In this document: piece by piece, positions 21,915 through 36,419 of the stretch | How the letters are laid out: each line of letters starts with the position of its first letter | How positions within the stretch are numbered: the first letter of the stretch is position 1 | The notes under the pieces: model-generated | Told to the model about the DNA's origin: nothing | The model's database searches: none | Seen by the model: only the letters and a program-made list of their open reading frames with translations | DNA from: Ophiodon elongatus | Taxonomy: Eukaryota; Chordata; Actinopteri; Perciformes; Hexagrammidae | NCBI GenBank assembly: GCA_016806645.1 | Contig: JACSYO010001521.1 | Span: forward strand, 172,501-236,500 | Direction: 5' to 3' | DNA length: 64,000 bases | Position numbers and translations under genes: made by a program

Positions 21915-24900
21915 AGATACAGCTTCACGCACACCAACTTCTGTCGGAGATTTTCACTTTATGACAGTTCAGAGTCATTTTCCGGCTAAATATAAAAAAT
22001 AAAATCCCGGAAGCAGTATCTCTGTCGGCTTTCATTATCAGCCACTTGATGGATACATTTCAGAAAATTGGAAAGGAAATTGTGTTTGAGGAATTTTGAA
22101 GAGGAATGACTGCTGTACAGTATGTGGATAAGAATGATCAGTGAGATTACAAATAGAGGGATGATGTGACAGCTATGGAAACAAAGAATTATTAGGATCA
22201 AATGACAAAAAAAACTGAATTACTTCAACTGTGTCTGGTGCAGATTTGTAGAACTTCCAAAAATGAGGCTTCATAAAGCAATATTATGTACGGTCTCTGT
22301 AAATGAACTGATGGTGTAACTGCTTGAAGTTGTCATGCACACTATGGTGTGACATGTTTAACACGTTTCACTAATCCGAACACTTTTATTTTCAATTTAC
22401 AGGCAACAATAATTTGTAAAACATATGCTTTTGTGACCATTATCTTTTTAACAATAGGGGCTACTACATAACACAGTTTTAGGAAAAGTCACAGTGTGGC
22501 AATTTATGATTGCCAAGTTTGACAAAATAAATAATAATTCAGTTTAATGATCAGCTATATCGATTTCAAATTTTGAACCTGTACCCTCTTTTCTCATGCT
22601 GTTGTGACTAATGGAAACAACAATAGTTTTAAATTGGTCCAGTATTGAGGGAAAAAGTTGCAGTCAGTCCACTAAAAGTGCTTGTTGTTGCCACTGACAG
22701 GGTCAGATTGTTATTAAGTGACAACTCAATAAAAAGAATCCTACAGAGAAATAAAACGTTTCTCTTTACCCTTATCTTGATCCCGTCTGTTATTGTGAAC
22801 CAAATCTTGCTCAAGGAGAAGACTCATTCTGAAATCCACATTCCAAAGTAAACTAACTATTCTATCTTGACATTGAAATCTTTTAGACGACACTAAGCTA
22901 CACTTTCTGTACTCCAACACAACAAACTGACAACACCAGCACTCCTCTCTCCAGCTCTCACTCACATTTCCACCGTCCACAAACAGAAAGCAAAAGATTA
23001 ATGGAAAAGTAAAATTTCCATAGTGTTGTCAGACACTTGTAATAAAAATCTGAGCCTGTCAGTGGCAAAAACAAGCACATTGACCGTGAGGAGTTTCCCT
23101 GAGCGATTATATTACAGCTTGTTTAGCTGCTGCCGTCTGCATACCCTCAATACTGGACCAATTTAAAACATTGTTGTCCTCATTAGTCATTTTGACACAA
23201 AAACTATAAAAGAGAGAAAGTCCTCTTCTTAACTGTACGACCACATAACACAAAACAATATAACTCTACTCCATTTAGTTTTTGAGTGTGGAAATGCTTT
23301 TTTCATTGGTTTCGGGTTCCTGTCTGTATATTGAAAGGTCAACGAGATGGAAAGGAATCATGCAAAGAAACTGCTTATAATTAATTAACATTATTTCTAA
23401 AGCAATTTTGTTTTTTCTCATAAGTACCCAGTGCGTTGGGGAGACGGCACATTATTCTGCAAACAGTTTCAAAGGTACAGTAAAGGTATAGGAAAAATGG
23501 AAGAATAGGCAGTTACTAAGGTACTCACAATGACGATAACAGCTATGAAAAAAACATGCGTGCTATGGAAACAAGAGCATGAAGTAGCATCCAGAAGTGA
23601 AGAGTCAGAGGTTTCGTCCTGCTGTACTGGTCATGATATCAAAGGCTGTGCATACTACTTTGTTGAAAGCTGAAAGGACAGCCACGGTTTTCTAGTGACA
23701 TTTACATAACATTACACTGCACCCAGTTTCCCATTAGTTGGGGTGTAACCATGGCAGCTTCTTTTTGTGCCTTTACAAAATGGCTGAAATCACTGCACAC
23801 ACATTTTAGCAGAGAAGGGATGTTTTTTTTTTTTTTTACTCATCTTAATGGTAAGTGTTCATGTAGAGAGGTGGATTTGCAGAAATCAGCACCGTTTATT
23901 GAACAAGGAACTATTTGTGGATGCTCTTTGGACATCAGCACTTCACACAACACTGCAGGAGGTTTTCACTGCGAGAAGCAAAGATAATTCCTAACCAGAC
24001 TGCTGAGGGAGACTCAGACAAAGAAGTACTGGATGATGGTCATGTGGAGGAAACATTTGTGGCAGAGGAGGATAGACAGAGCCCAGAGGAGGAGCCTCCA
24101 GCTGAGGGAGAGCGGAATGACTGTCATGCACTGTGGGGGAACAATAACATTTGGGTTTACACAAAGAAATACAGAATAAAGAAGCAAAAATAGAAAGGAG
24201 GGCTGTGGCACAACTACAAAAGAAACTACAGAAGAAACATATTTTCTTTTGCGACAAGAAGGATTTCCATTGCCAATTATTCACAGGTTATTTTATTCAC
24301 ACTTAGAGGCTTGTTAACAGCTATTTGAATTACTTTTCACAGTGTAGCGCTCATACTTTAGAATAAGGTTGCAAAGTGCTTCACAAAACACAAGGTGCTA
24401 AAAACAATTACCTAAAAGGAAGAAACATTGGCAGATTGTGAGTGGGCATTGAGGGTTAAGTAATAGAAGTATAGGTACAAGTCATCTTTTATAATCACTT
24501 CTGAAGGCAAACAAAAGCAGTGTATGAGGACGGAAGGACTGCGGACATGTGATGAGCTTTCTTTGTTACAGTAGAATCGTTTGGAACAACTTGAAGATAG
24601 GATATGTGTTTTATATATCAGCAAAATCAATCTGAAAGAAAATGCCTTCTTGATAACACTTTTTCCTTGTGTATGAAATAATGTTCATATAGAAATGTAT
24701 TTCAATTGGAAACTCCTCTAATATTCGCGCATTGGGAATGCGTAGAATTTACGTCTTTCCCAAAATTCTTGTGACATTTTGTCGCAAAAGCTTGTCAGCG
24801 TTGAGATTCTCCTCCTGTCATCACTGACATCCTGACAACGTTGAAACAGCAATGAAGGAAACAAATATTGATTCAATCTGTGGTCACCCAGAGCTCTACG

Positions 24901-25617
24901 ATAGTACCTCGTATTTGTACAGAGACCGGACGAAACTATGTGTCAGAATTTAGGTATATAAACCATAAACCATCTACGGTATGAACAATAACGTCTCTTC
25001 CTTATTTATGTCTAGATGACGATATGTTCAGTGTTGATGGAGCAGCTACAATGTTAGCATAGCCTAGCTCTGAACTCCATTCAGAAAACAGACATTTTAA
25101 AAACATTTGCTTGTTGTCTAGCTAAGTGATGCAAATAACTGATGGCAGTCAATGGCAGGAATTGTCTCTGTGTTGGATTACTTGGTGTGAAGCATCAAAG
25201 TTCAGTTTGAAACACAAGAACATGCATGGAAACAATTTGTACTGAGATCCAGAGAAAACAGAACTTTGAAATGCATTGTCGGTCTCAATGTCATTTGTTG
25301 CTACCAAGTTGGTTTGAATGTGCCTTCACGACTTACCACATTTTTCAAGAAGATTAATTGTGTCTGAATGAGGCTAAATCACAAGGCTGCTTCCCACTCC
25401 CACTAGTCACTCATTAAATAAGCTGTGTGTGTGGTCACTGATGGGAAGTCCTCTCCACACCCCGAGGAATGTAGTGAAGAATGGATGCTTGTGTAGAATA
25501 TGCCCAATATGTTGTGTGAGAGTCAACCGAGGTTAAAGGCTTGCCAAACCTCACCAAAGCTGGATTCTGTTGTCTCAGCTACCCCCACACTCTCTTCTCC
25601 CTTAGGTTATGCTACTC
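21011..25617. other. long unassigned stretch
   Basis: About 4.6 kb with no supported gene. It holds a (CT)n run at 21582-21613 that passes into CA-rich sequence to about 21680, and a (CA)n run at 21868-21911. An acidic 92-codon open frame at 23915-24193 (EETFVAEEDRQSPEEEPPAE) has no recognised domain. Confidence 0.5.
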
Positions 25618-26290
25618 TATATCAAGGTTAAAATAGTTTTATGTTTTCTGTTAGTTTGTATTCTATTTCAATTTTGACTTTTAGATTTCATGTTAGTTTA
25701 GTTTCAGTTTTTCAGAAGGTTTAGTTTTTATATATTTAGTTTGTTTGTTTTCTTTAAAACAACTGATTATTGGAGTGATACATAGAGATAGCCAGCATCC
25801 CCTCTGTAAAACCTTTGACTCTAATATGTCAACAAAATGAAAAAAAATATTTTAGCCTGGCTTTATGCAATGTTCAGATTTCAGTTGTTATAATTTATGC
25901 AAATTCGCAAGATAGTTTAAAATTAGTAAGCTCATGCATTATTTTAACATAAATAGCATATTCAAACTTAACATTTCACAAAACCTTTAATACAAAATAA
26001 GATAAAAAAAATAGTTAATTAATTTAAATTAATAGTTAAATTAATGGAAGTAATAGACTGGGGAAGTCTATTAGTCAAATGTTTTACCTATTGTAATGTC
26101 ATATTAAAGCTAAAAAACTAAAACTGAAATTAATTAATTAATGTTCATGTGATTTGTATTAGTTTTTTTAACCAGGCAATATTTATATTTCAGTTTACTA
26201 TTTCTTAAAGAATTTATTCTATCTAGAATCTATTTTTCACTTCTTATTTTCCTTTTCGTTTCAGTTTTCGTTTTGGATAATAACACTAAT
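25618..26290. repeat. possible A/T-rich dispersed repeat
   Basis: TTAGTTTAGTTTCAGTTTTT on one side and TTCGTTTCAGTTTTCGTTTT on the other enclose AATTAATT-rich sequence. The wording is typical of a teleost MITE, but clear inverted ends or a target duplication are not visible. Confidence 0.35.
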
Positions 26291-26715
26291 CTATATAAAC
26301 CTATATGTAAATAAAGAACAACAATATTTTTCAAAGCAGTGAAGCACATGCGAACATTTCTGGCAGTAATGAAAATGTATTTAAATTGAGACAGTTGTGT
26401 AGGAGTAAGTTCCAAATCAACATAACAAATATGTGTAATATACTGTTGTTGCATTGGCTTAATTTTACTATTTGCATTATGTGTAGCATGTTATAACTGT
26501 AAGCATTGATATGTCCCATACAGTACATACATACAAATGTGTCCACAAATTAAAATACATTTAGCAACAACACATGTAGAGTAAAACAATGTTTCTGTGC
26601 ATGTTGTATATATTGCAGGGGTTAAAATAGGCTATAACACTGATACAATTATGGTTCTAGTAATAATTCTACTGCTGTACATTTGATTTTTGTAATAATT
26701 TGCTTTTTGTATTGC
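26291..26715. other. unassigned A+T-rich sequence
   Basis: No gene or repeat recognised. Confidence 0.5.
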
Positions 26716-26771
26716 TTTGGCAATATATATATATATATATATATATAGATAGATAGGTGATACATAATAGT

Positions 26772-26839
26772 ATCAGTAATAATAGATGATACATAATATA
26801 AATATATATATATATTATGTATCACCTATTATTACTGAT
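26772..26839. repeat. 27-bp inverted repeat (palindrome)
   Basis: 26772-26798 and 26813-26839 are reverse complements with one mismatch (A versus G at the 15th base). The 14-base centre is AT alternation that extends the pairing. An (AT)n(GATA) tract at 26721-26756 precedes it. Confidence 0.88.
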
Positions 26840-29345
<2,506 letters not shown>

Positions 29346-29604
29346 GAGCAGTTTGCGCTATTTGTGGAGTCAGAAGTGTGAAGGTTTTAGTGTGAGGATC
29401 AACACCTCTGACTCTGACAACACGGTTACTCTCTTGGAAAAAACTGTTCAATCCACTTGAGTTGTTCAACTATCTCTGAATCCTAAAGGATAGTGAATCT
29501 GAGTGCTGGTTAGGAGCTACTGAAATTCAGGGTTCTAACTATAGTGAAACCATGATAAGAGTTAAGCTACAAAAACAAAGCTCCAAATTTAGAGGTCATC
29601 TCTT
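29346..29604 (+). pseudogene. LINE (GGATGG-ending family), upstream half of an interrupted copy
   Basis: GTGAGGATCAACACCTCTGA, GACTCTG and the AAAGCTCCAAATTTAGAGGT phrase correspond to the region after the reverse transcriptase in the abundant teleost LINE that ends in GGATGG. It is heavily diverged, with no open frame. Its continuation is at 30869, after the inserted LINE. Confidence 0.55.
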
Positions 29605-30868
29605 GACCCTCTTCAGTTCGCCTATCAATCTGGCATCGGGGTGGATGACGATGTCATCTACCTGCTACAAAGATGCCTTTCTCACCTGGAAAAGGCTGGA
29701 AGCACTGTGAGAGTCATGTTTTTCGACTTCTCCAGTGCCGTCCACAGTAAGTGCGGATACGGGGATGTGAGTCAGACCGGGTGTCCTGCAGCACGGGGGC
29801 TACACAAGGAACCGTTCTGGCTCCATTCCTCTTCTCCATACACACCTCGGACTTTAAACACAACTCTGCAAACTGCCACCTGCAAAAGTTCTCTGACGAC
29901 TTTGCAATCGTTGGCCTCATCTCCACCAGCGATGACAGAGAGTACAGGGAACTGGACAGGACTTCATAGGATGGTGCCAGCGGAACCGCCTCCAGATCAA
30001 CTCTGCAAATACCAAAGAGCTGGTGGTGGACTTCCGCCGGGGTAAACACCATCCTCCCCCGGAACCAGTGAACATCCAGGGAATGGACATTGAGATCATA
30101 AGATCTTATAAGTACCTGAGTGTTCACTTGAAAAATAAACTGGACTGGACAGATCACACACAGGCACTTTACAAAAAGGGACAGAGCAGACTCTATCTGC
30201 TGAGGAGACTGAGGTCTTTTGGAGTGCAGGGAGCTCTCCTGAAGACCTTCTTTGACTCTGTGGTGGCATCAGCCATCTTTTATGGAGTGGTCTGCTGGAG
30301 CAGCAGCATTTCCGCAGCTGACAGGAGGAGACTGAACAAACTGGTAAAGAAGGCCAGCAGTGTGCTGGGGGACACCAGGACACGGTGGAGGTGGTGGGAG
30401 ACAGGAGGATGATGGCAAAGCTATCATCCCTAATGGACAACACCTCCCACCCCATGCAGGACACTCTGGCAGCTCTGTGCAGCTCCTTCAGCCACCGGCT
30501 GCTTCATCCCCGGTGTGTGAAGGAGAGGTACCGCAAGTCCTTCCTTCCTGCTGCTGTCAGACTGCACAACCAGCTGAGCTCCAGTAGACCACAAAAACAC
30601 TTAAAACCTGTGCAATATAAATATAAATATAAATACACTGTGCAATAGCACTTATACTGTCTGTACATAATTTATTTCATTTCAATTTACTGTCAATTTA
30701 CTGTCTTTTATTTATTTATTTTGTTACTACTGTTTAATGCATATTTGCTTATTTATAATACTTGTGTTTCTTTTACTATGTATGTTGTGTGCACTTTAAC
30801 TTTGCTGCTGTGATCGTGCAAATTTCCCCTTGCGGGACTAATAAAGGATATCTTATCTTATCTTATCA
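29605..30868 (+). mobile_element. 5'-truncated LINE (Rex1/CR1-like), inserted in another LINE
   Basis: The frame starts inside the reverse transcriptase: DPLQFAYQSGIGVDDDVIYL then MFFDFSSA (motif A). A large piece including the YADD region is shortened and frameshifted. A long readable stretch follows, 30023-30412, with KELVVDFRRG, IIRSYKYLSVHLKNKLDWTD, KKGQSRLYLLRRLRSFGV and AIFYGVVCW. The 3' end is GGGACTAATAAAGGATATC followed by TCTTA units (30843-30868). Disrupted frames make it inactive. The clade name is a guess from the DFSSA and YKYL wording. Confidence 0.82.
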
Positions 30869-31265
30869 ATCCATGTTCCCACCTTCACCATGATCGAAGG
30901 GTTTGGGTAGTGAACAAAAGAATGAAATTGCTGGTGGTATACAAAAAGCAGAGATGAGGTTTCTCTGCAGGGTCGATGGTCTCAGTCTATGTCACAGCAT
31001 AAGAATATCAGCAATTCAGGAGGACCAACATATCTGCTACTTTGTATTGAAGGAATTAAGTTAGTTGAAATCATTTTGAGTTACTAATAATGATGGCTCC
31101 TTTTGTCAGGACTGACAGGGAGTAGACTCTAAAAAATACCTGGGATTTGGGGTCTTAGCCCTTGTGAATCCCCCCTGAAGGACTTAGAGGATGTAGTTTG
31201 GACTGACCTGCTTCTAACCAGACCATGACCAGAACAAGGGATTCAAAACCGATGGATGGATGAAT
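30869..31265 (+). pseudogene. LINE (GGATGG-ending family), downstream half of the interrupted copy
   Basis: CCATGTTCCCACC, GGTTTGGGTAGTGAACAAAA, GGTTTCTCTGCAGGGTCGAT and the terminal CGATGGATGGATGAATG continue the LINE begun at 29346. It is strongly diverged with no open frame. Confidence 0.6.
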
Positions 31266-31740
31266 GAATGGGTAGATACATTTTGGGCACTTTCACACAT
31301 GTAGTTCACTTCATTTGGACCTCAGAAAATTATTATCCACCTTTGGATTGTTTTTTGTTCCCAAAATAAGAGCTGTGAGCATTAAAAATAATAGTCATGA
31401 CAGTTAACTGTCATCCTCGACAATCAGCGTCCCATGGATTCGAGAGGGGAAAATCTAATTCCGGAGTCTGACGGCAGGTCATGCTGAATTTTCTGTGCCT
31501 TTAAGGTCTCTCGAGTCACAAAGAGTTCTCCAACAAATAATTGATGATGAGCACTGTTAGCCAAGACTGTAGAGCTGAATCCAGTACTATAATAATTCCT
31601 TGAAAGTTCTGGCCAGAGACCAGCTCTTTGCAGTTGGTCTGGATATGAGTGTTTAGTCCACATCAGAGTTTGATGAAAAGCTTTCACACCAGACCAAACA
31701 AACTGAACCAATATTGTGAATCTACTCACACTACCCCCTG
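31266..31740. other. unassigned sequence
   Basis: No gene recognised. A 101-codon minus-strand open frame (31424-31729) has no known domain. Confidence 0.45.
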
Positions 31741-31983
31741 CTACTTAATTCAATTACATTTATTTTGTGTAGCCCAAAATCACAAATCACAAATTTGCCT
31801 CAGAGGGCTTTACAATCTAAAAAACACATACGACATCCTCTGTCCCGGGACCTCTGATCGGCAAACAAACTTTAACGGGGGAGAAAAAGGAAGAAACCTT
31901 AGAGGGAGCAACAGAGGAGGATCCCTCTATGAGGATGGACAGAAGTGCAAAATATGTTTACAGAATGAACAACATATGCCATA
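31741..31983 (-). mobile_element. L2-type LINE 3' tail, diverged
   Basis: AATTCAATTACATTTATTTT, TGTAGCCCAAAATCACAAAT, GAGGGCTTTACAATCT and CATCCTCTGTCCCGGGACCT are the minus-strand L2 terminus. It lies head to tail with a second copy of the same tail, starting at about 31990. Confidence 0.88.
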
Positions 31984-31989
31984 AATGAT

Positions 31990-32127
31990 TCATATTCAAT
32001 TCAATTCAATTTATTTTTGTATAGCCCAAAATTACAAATTACAAATTTGCCTCAGAGGGCTTTACAATCTGTACACAATGACATCCTCTGTCCCAGAACC
32101 TCTCATCGACTCAGGAAAAACTCCCCC
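31990..32127 (-). mobile_element. L2-type LINE 3' tail, part before the LTR-like insertion
   Basis: ATTCAATTCAATTCAATTTA begins a fresh L2 terminus. It breaks off after GGAAAAACTCCCCCT and resumes at 32348. Confidence 0.88.
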
Positions 32128-32347
32128 TTCTGCCTCCTGGTCCGTTCGTCTGCTTTTCTTGGACTTTTTGCATCTTAGTGTTTTTCCGTGTTTGGCTCGA
32201 TCGTGTTCCCGTGCCTGTTTTTCTCGATCCTGGTTCCTGTGTCTGGTTCGCCTAGTCGTTTCATTAAATTCCTTGTTTTGAACTCAACTACGCGCGTCCT
32301 CATGAGTCTGCATTTGGGTCCTGCCTTCTTCGTTGCGCCGAACATGA
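32128..32347 (+). mobile_element. 5'-truncated LTR-like fragment inside the L2 tail
   Basis: The piece has a CATTAAATTCC polyadenylation-like site, GTCTGCATTTGGGTCCTGCC and an end at ACATGACA, all like the 3' end of the LTR-like element at 41678-42000 (read on minus). It replaces about 40 bp of L2 UTR, judged against 60680-60740. Confidence 0.6.
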
Positions 32348-32838
32348 CACCTTCAGGAGAGCAACAGAGGAGGATGGACAGAGTACGAAAATAGATGTCA
32401 TGTGTACAGAATGAACAGCATAACAGAGTTACAACACTTTCATTTCACATGACAGAAATGATTCATGTAATAATAGCAGTAGGTGTCGGGGAGGACCACA
32501 GCAGGACGCAGGGCCAGGGTCCAGATTTAACCACGATCCATAGAAACCTGCGAGGCGAGAAGGCACAAAGACTTCGGGGATGGAGCAGAGTTAGTAATGT
32601 GCATGAATTCATACAGAAGGAAAATAGAGAAGAATGTGCGTCAGCAGGGCCACGGCAGGAATGAGGAACCAGGAACCAGGAGGCAGGAGGCAAGACCAGG
32701 GTCCAGATGCAACCACGATCCGTGGAAACCTGCGAGGCGAGAAAGCACAAAGACTCCGAGGGAAGAAGTAGCGTTGGTAATGTGCATTGATAGAACATGA
32801 ATTCATACTGAAGGAGAGATAGAAAAAGGAGAGAGGCG
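32348..32838 (-). mobile_element. L2-type LINE 3' UTR, continuation
   Basis: CTTCAGGAGAGCAACAGAGG, TAGATGTCATGTGTACAGAA, GGTGTCGGGGAGGACCACAG and the duplicated GCGAGGCGAGAA.GCACAAAGAC modules match 60730-61230. It stops at GCTCAGTGTA, just before the region that codes the C-terminus in the longer copy. Confidence 0.9.
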
Positions 32839-32844
32839 CTCAGT

Positions 32845-33386
32845 GTATATATATAATATAATATAATGAGATAGTAAGCATGACTAATAATAATAGCAGC
32901 AGTCGATGTCGTACAATAATAATGATAATAAAAGCAGTAATAGTATCGGCAATACTAATAGCAATGCAACTAATTATAGGAGTGGGTGTCATGCAGGACC
33001 ATGGTCCAGATATAACCATGATCCTGTGAGAAAAGAAAGCACAAAGACTCTGGAGAAGAAGCAAAGTTAATAATGTGCATTGATGGGACATGAATTCATA
33101 CAGAAGGAGATAGAGAAGAGGAGAAGTAACAAATGCATCAACTAATTTTTCTGCGACAAGATGTGCCTGCTTTTTGAAATGTTACGTAGGTGAAAAAAGG
33201 CAGTCCTTGAGATTTGTTTTACGTGGGAGTTAAAGTTAAAGTCCTGATCAAAGACAACTCCGAGATTCCTTACGGTGGTATAATTGAGTATCATCTGCAT
33301 GACAATGAAAGTTTATGGATTGTGTTCTCATAATATTGCATATATGGGAAGCATATATGCAAAGGAAGCATATATAAGGTGAATTG
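32845..33386 (-). mobile_element. L2-type LINE: 3' UTR module joined to part of the ORF
   Basis: A further UTR module (ATCGGCAATACTAATAGCAA; CATGCAGGACCATGGTCCAG) runs into coding sequence at about 33127 (ACAAATGCATCAACTAATTT; GAAATGTTACGTAGGTGAAA). About 500 bp of C-terminal coding sequence are missing against 61240-61770. It is cut at 33386 by a plus-strand L2 tail and resumes at 34094. Confidence 0.82.
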
Positions 33387-33387
33387 A

Positions 33388-34090
33388 GTTCCTGCACCAT
33401 TGATGCACTTTGCTAACTTTTCTCCTTCTCCGGAGTCTTTGTGCTTTTTCGCCTCAGAGGTTTCCATGGATCATTGGTTGCATCTGGACCCTGTCTCCTG
33501 CCTCCTGCCTCCTGCCCTTGCCCTGCTGACACCCACTCTTCTCTATCTCCTTCTGTATGAGTTCATGCACATTTCTAACTTCTTCTTCTCCGAAGTCTTT
33601 GTGCTTTCTTGCCTCACAGGATCATGGTTATATCTGGACCCTGGTCCTGTGTGACACCCACTGCTACTATAATTACTATTATTAGTTGCATTGCTATTAG
33701 TATTGCCAATACCATTACTGCTTCTATTATCATTATTATTCTATTATATCCAGTGTTGCTGTTATTTTTGGTAGTTGTAACTTTTTCATCATGCCTACTA
33801 CTCTCATTATATGAATCATTTCTGTCATATGATTTGAATTTGTTGTAACTCTGTTATGCTGTTCATTCTGTACACATGACATCTCCTGTATTTCTGTCCA
33901 TCCTGGGAGAGGGACCCTACTCTGTTGCTCTCCCGAAGGTTTCTTCCCTTTTTCTCCCCGTTAAAAAAGTTTTTCCTGAACCGATGAGAGGTCCCGGGAC
34001 AGAGGATGTCGTATGTGTACAGATTGTAAAGCCCTCTGAGGCAAATTTGTAATTTGTGATTTTGGGCGATACAAAATTAATTAAATTGAA
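33388..34090 (+). mobile_element. L2-type LINE 3' end inserted into an L2 body
   Basis: Opposite in orientation to the L2 on both sides. It runs from TTCCTGCACCATTGATGCAC through two UTR modules to AGATTGTAAAGCCCTCTGAG and AATTAAATTGAATAAAATTA. TGAAT occurs at both junctions, consistent with a short target duplication. Confidence 0.85.
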
Positions 34091-34093
34091 TAA

Positions 34094-34755
34094 AATTAGT
34101 CCAACCACAGAACCTTGTGGAACTCCGCGACTAACGTTGGTGGTCATCGAGGTTTCATCATTTACATTTACAAATTGTGATTTATCTGATAAATAGCACT
34201 TAAACCAGCTTAGTGCGGTTCCTTTAATGCTAATCAAATGTTCTAGTCTCTGTAATATGACTTGATGATCAATGGTGTGGAACGCGGCACTAAGGTCAAA
34301 CAAGACCAGAACAGAGACAAGTCCTTTATCTGATTCAAGTAGAAGGTCATTAGTCATTTTCACCAGTGCTGTCTCTGTGCTGTGGTGTTTTCTAAATCCT
34401 GACTGAAAATCCTAAAATAAACTATTGTTATGTAGAAAGTCACATAACTGATTTGTGACTGCTTTCTCAAGGATTTTAGAGAGGAAGGGAAGGTTAGATA
34501 TCGGTCTATAGTTAGCCAACACCTCTGGATCAAGATTGGAATTCTTAAGAGGTTTAATTACAGCTACTTTAAAATACTGTGGTACATGGCCTGTTAGTAA
34601 AGACAGATTGATAATATCTAGTAGAGAGGTGCTAATTAAAGGTAAAATTTCTCCAAGCAGCCTCGTCGGGATGGGGTCTAAGAGACAGGTAGAAGGTTTA
34701 GAAGTAAAAATTGTTGAAGGCAATTGGTCAAGGTCGATGGGAGAAAAGACATCTA
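34094..34755 (-). pseudogene. L2-type LINE reverse transcriptase, middle part
   Basis: Minus-strand frames give LLDPIPTRLLGEILPLISTS, HVPQYFKVAVIKPLKN, LANYRPISNLPFLSKILEKA, then LVLFDLSAAFHTIDH (motif A) and RGVPQGSVVGLILF (motif B). The frame is broken between the two parts, and the YADD motif lies in the deleted segment, so the enzyme is dead. The N-terminal continuation is at 39261-39705, across the DIRS-like insertion. Confidence 0.9.
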
Positions 34756-34758
34756 ATT

Positions 34759-34779
34759 TTCACTAACAAAGACCACGCC
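34759..34779. repeat. left terminal inverted repeat of the DIRS-like element
   Basis: Ends in AAAGACCACGCC; the reverse complement of 39228-39248 ends GAAGGCCACGCC. The seven bases nearest the interior match exactly. Confidence 0.6.
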
Positions 34780-34949
34780 AATAGCGATATGAGTTTACGA
34801 ATGGTTTATTGCGAGATGGTACGAGAGGGTTGGGTTAAGGAAGCGGAGAGGGGTTGAGGGAGAAAGGGATGTGGGTCGAGGGGTGAAGGGATGTAGGGGG
34901 GAAGGAACAAGAAGGGTAGAGGGGGTCGTAGAAAGAGTTGGAGGGGTGT

Positions 34950-35640
34950 GTTAGGTTGTAATAAAATAAAATGACTTACACTGTAAATAAGGAATGCCTA
35001 TGTATAAATTACGATACTTAAAAAAGGATAATTAATAAGGAATAGTGAGCCTTATGGGAAGGAGTATGCGTGACATAGAAGAAAGCCACATTGAGTTTCT
35101 TACTTAGACTTTAGCAGGTATGCATGGAATGAGATAGAGAGAGGGGGATGGATACTGAATTCTCCTACAGAAACACAAAGAGCAATAAAACAACCCCACT
35201 CGAGGGGGGTTGTGGAGCTCAACTGTGTGAGGGGGGAGAGATGACATCAAGAGCCATAAAGCCCAGAGGAGGGCAAATGGACCAAAGTGACCAATCGGAA
35301 TGCTGATTCTAGCCATGTGAAACTTTAGCCGAACCATATGTTGTAAAACTGAGCCAATGAGAGGCGACGATGCACATTGTCATTGGACTATATAATCTAA
35401 TGTACTGGTCAGTTCGGGGCTCTCTTAGGTCACCAGCACAGACAGTTAACTCTCACAGGCCGCTTTTACAGGCAACTGTGGGGGCCTGTGGAATGCCGTG
35501 GCCTATGAGCCATTAGCTGAGATTTATACTCTGTTATCACAACGCTTTTAACTTTATTAAATATGCTTTATTATAACTTTCGTTCCAAGAAGTCCTTTGT
35601 CTCCCCGGAACTTTTCTCAGAATACAATAGGTGCGATGAG
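34950..35640 (-). other. 3' non-coding region of the DIRS-like element
   Basis: From the recombinase stop codon to the TTACAACCTAAC block. A related copy lies in the opposite orientation at 6983-7952. Read on the minus strand it contains AGTTATAATAAAGC (a polyadenylation-like AATAAA) and an unusual run of GACATCTCTCC-type pyrimidine tracts. It probably carries the repeat copies that DIRS elements use for circular replication; that part is inference. Confidence 0.55.
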
Positions 35641-35739
35641 AGGCCGCTGCCGCCCGGTGGCTGGAGGGAACGGTGGGGGTGGAGACACGTGGGTGGGGGT
35701 CGTCTCTTCGGAAGCTCTGATGATACAGAGTCTCCAAAA

Positions 35740-36409
35740 GAGACCTTCATGAAAGAAGAGTGCCAGCGAGCGTTTCTGGTGTCGTTAGGTTTGAGCGGAT
35801 GCAGGAGAGGTATGCGGGGGAGGACCACCAGCCAAGCATCTTAATGATGTGGTCTGGGATTCCTTGACTTGGAGTGGTGGAGGCGGCGCCGATGCGGAAT
35901 GAATGGTAGTGGTAGTCTCTTATTGTTGGTAAGAGACGAACTTACTGTTGAACCTTGCCCGTCTCTGTGGCAAGAATGGGGTCTGATGTCGAGCTTAAGT
36001 AGTCGCTGTAAGGTTCGTATGGACTTAAGTGCAAATCTAGTCAGAAGAGGAAGGTGGGTTCAGGTGGACCGTGTTGGTTGGTCTTGGTGATAGATGATGA
36101 TGTCGGGAGGATGCAGATGTCGGACATGAGGGTATGTTGTAACGGATGGTGGTTGGAGTTTTGGGCGGTGCAGGAGACCGAAGAAAGCCGGCAAGAACGT
36201 GGACTTTAATACTCGTCCATGAAGGGAGACAGGTAGCCTGCGTGGTGTGTACGGATGCGGCAGGTGAGGGGGTCTGAAATGGGAGGCATACGGTTGGGTG
36301 TGGAGCGCGGCTCAGCTTTATGGAGACCTTTAAGTAGCGTGACTATTTGTGCGTGGGTCGCGGCTGGACGCGGAGCCCCAAAAGACTTCTTATCTCTCTT
36401 TATCTTCAT
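35740..36409 (-). pseudogene. DIRS/Ngaro-type tyrosine recombinase, degraded
   Basis: The N-terminal part at 36206-36409 reads LLKGLHKAEPRSTPNRMPPI, then CRIRTHHAGYLSPFMDEY, typical of the core-binding half of these recombinases. After a stop, other frames give a TKTNQHGPPEPTFLF block. The C-terminal part has RLLPTIRDYHYHSFRIGAAS with the catalytic H-x-x-R at 35894-35905, then IPDHIIKMLGWWSSPAY with the tyrosine nucleophile at 35810-35812. The enzyme would join circular DNA copies of the element to the chromosome. At least one stop and one frame change break it. Confidence 0.85.
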
Positions 36410-36419
36410 CTCTACGACG

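Noticed and set aside
23915..24193. Acidic 92-codon open frame as a host gene
   Set aside because: No recognised domain, low-complexity acidic content, and overlapping frames on the minus strand.
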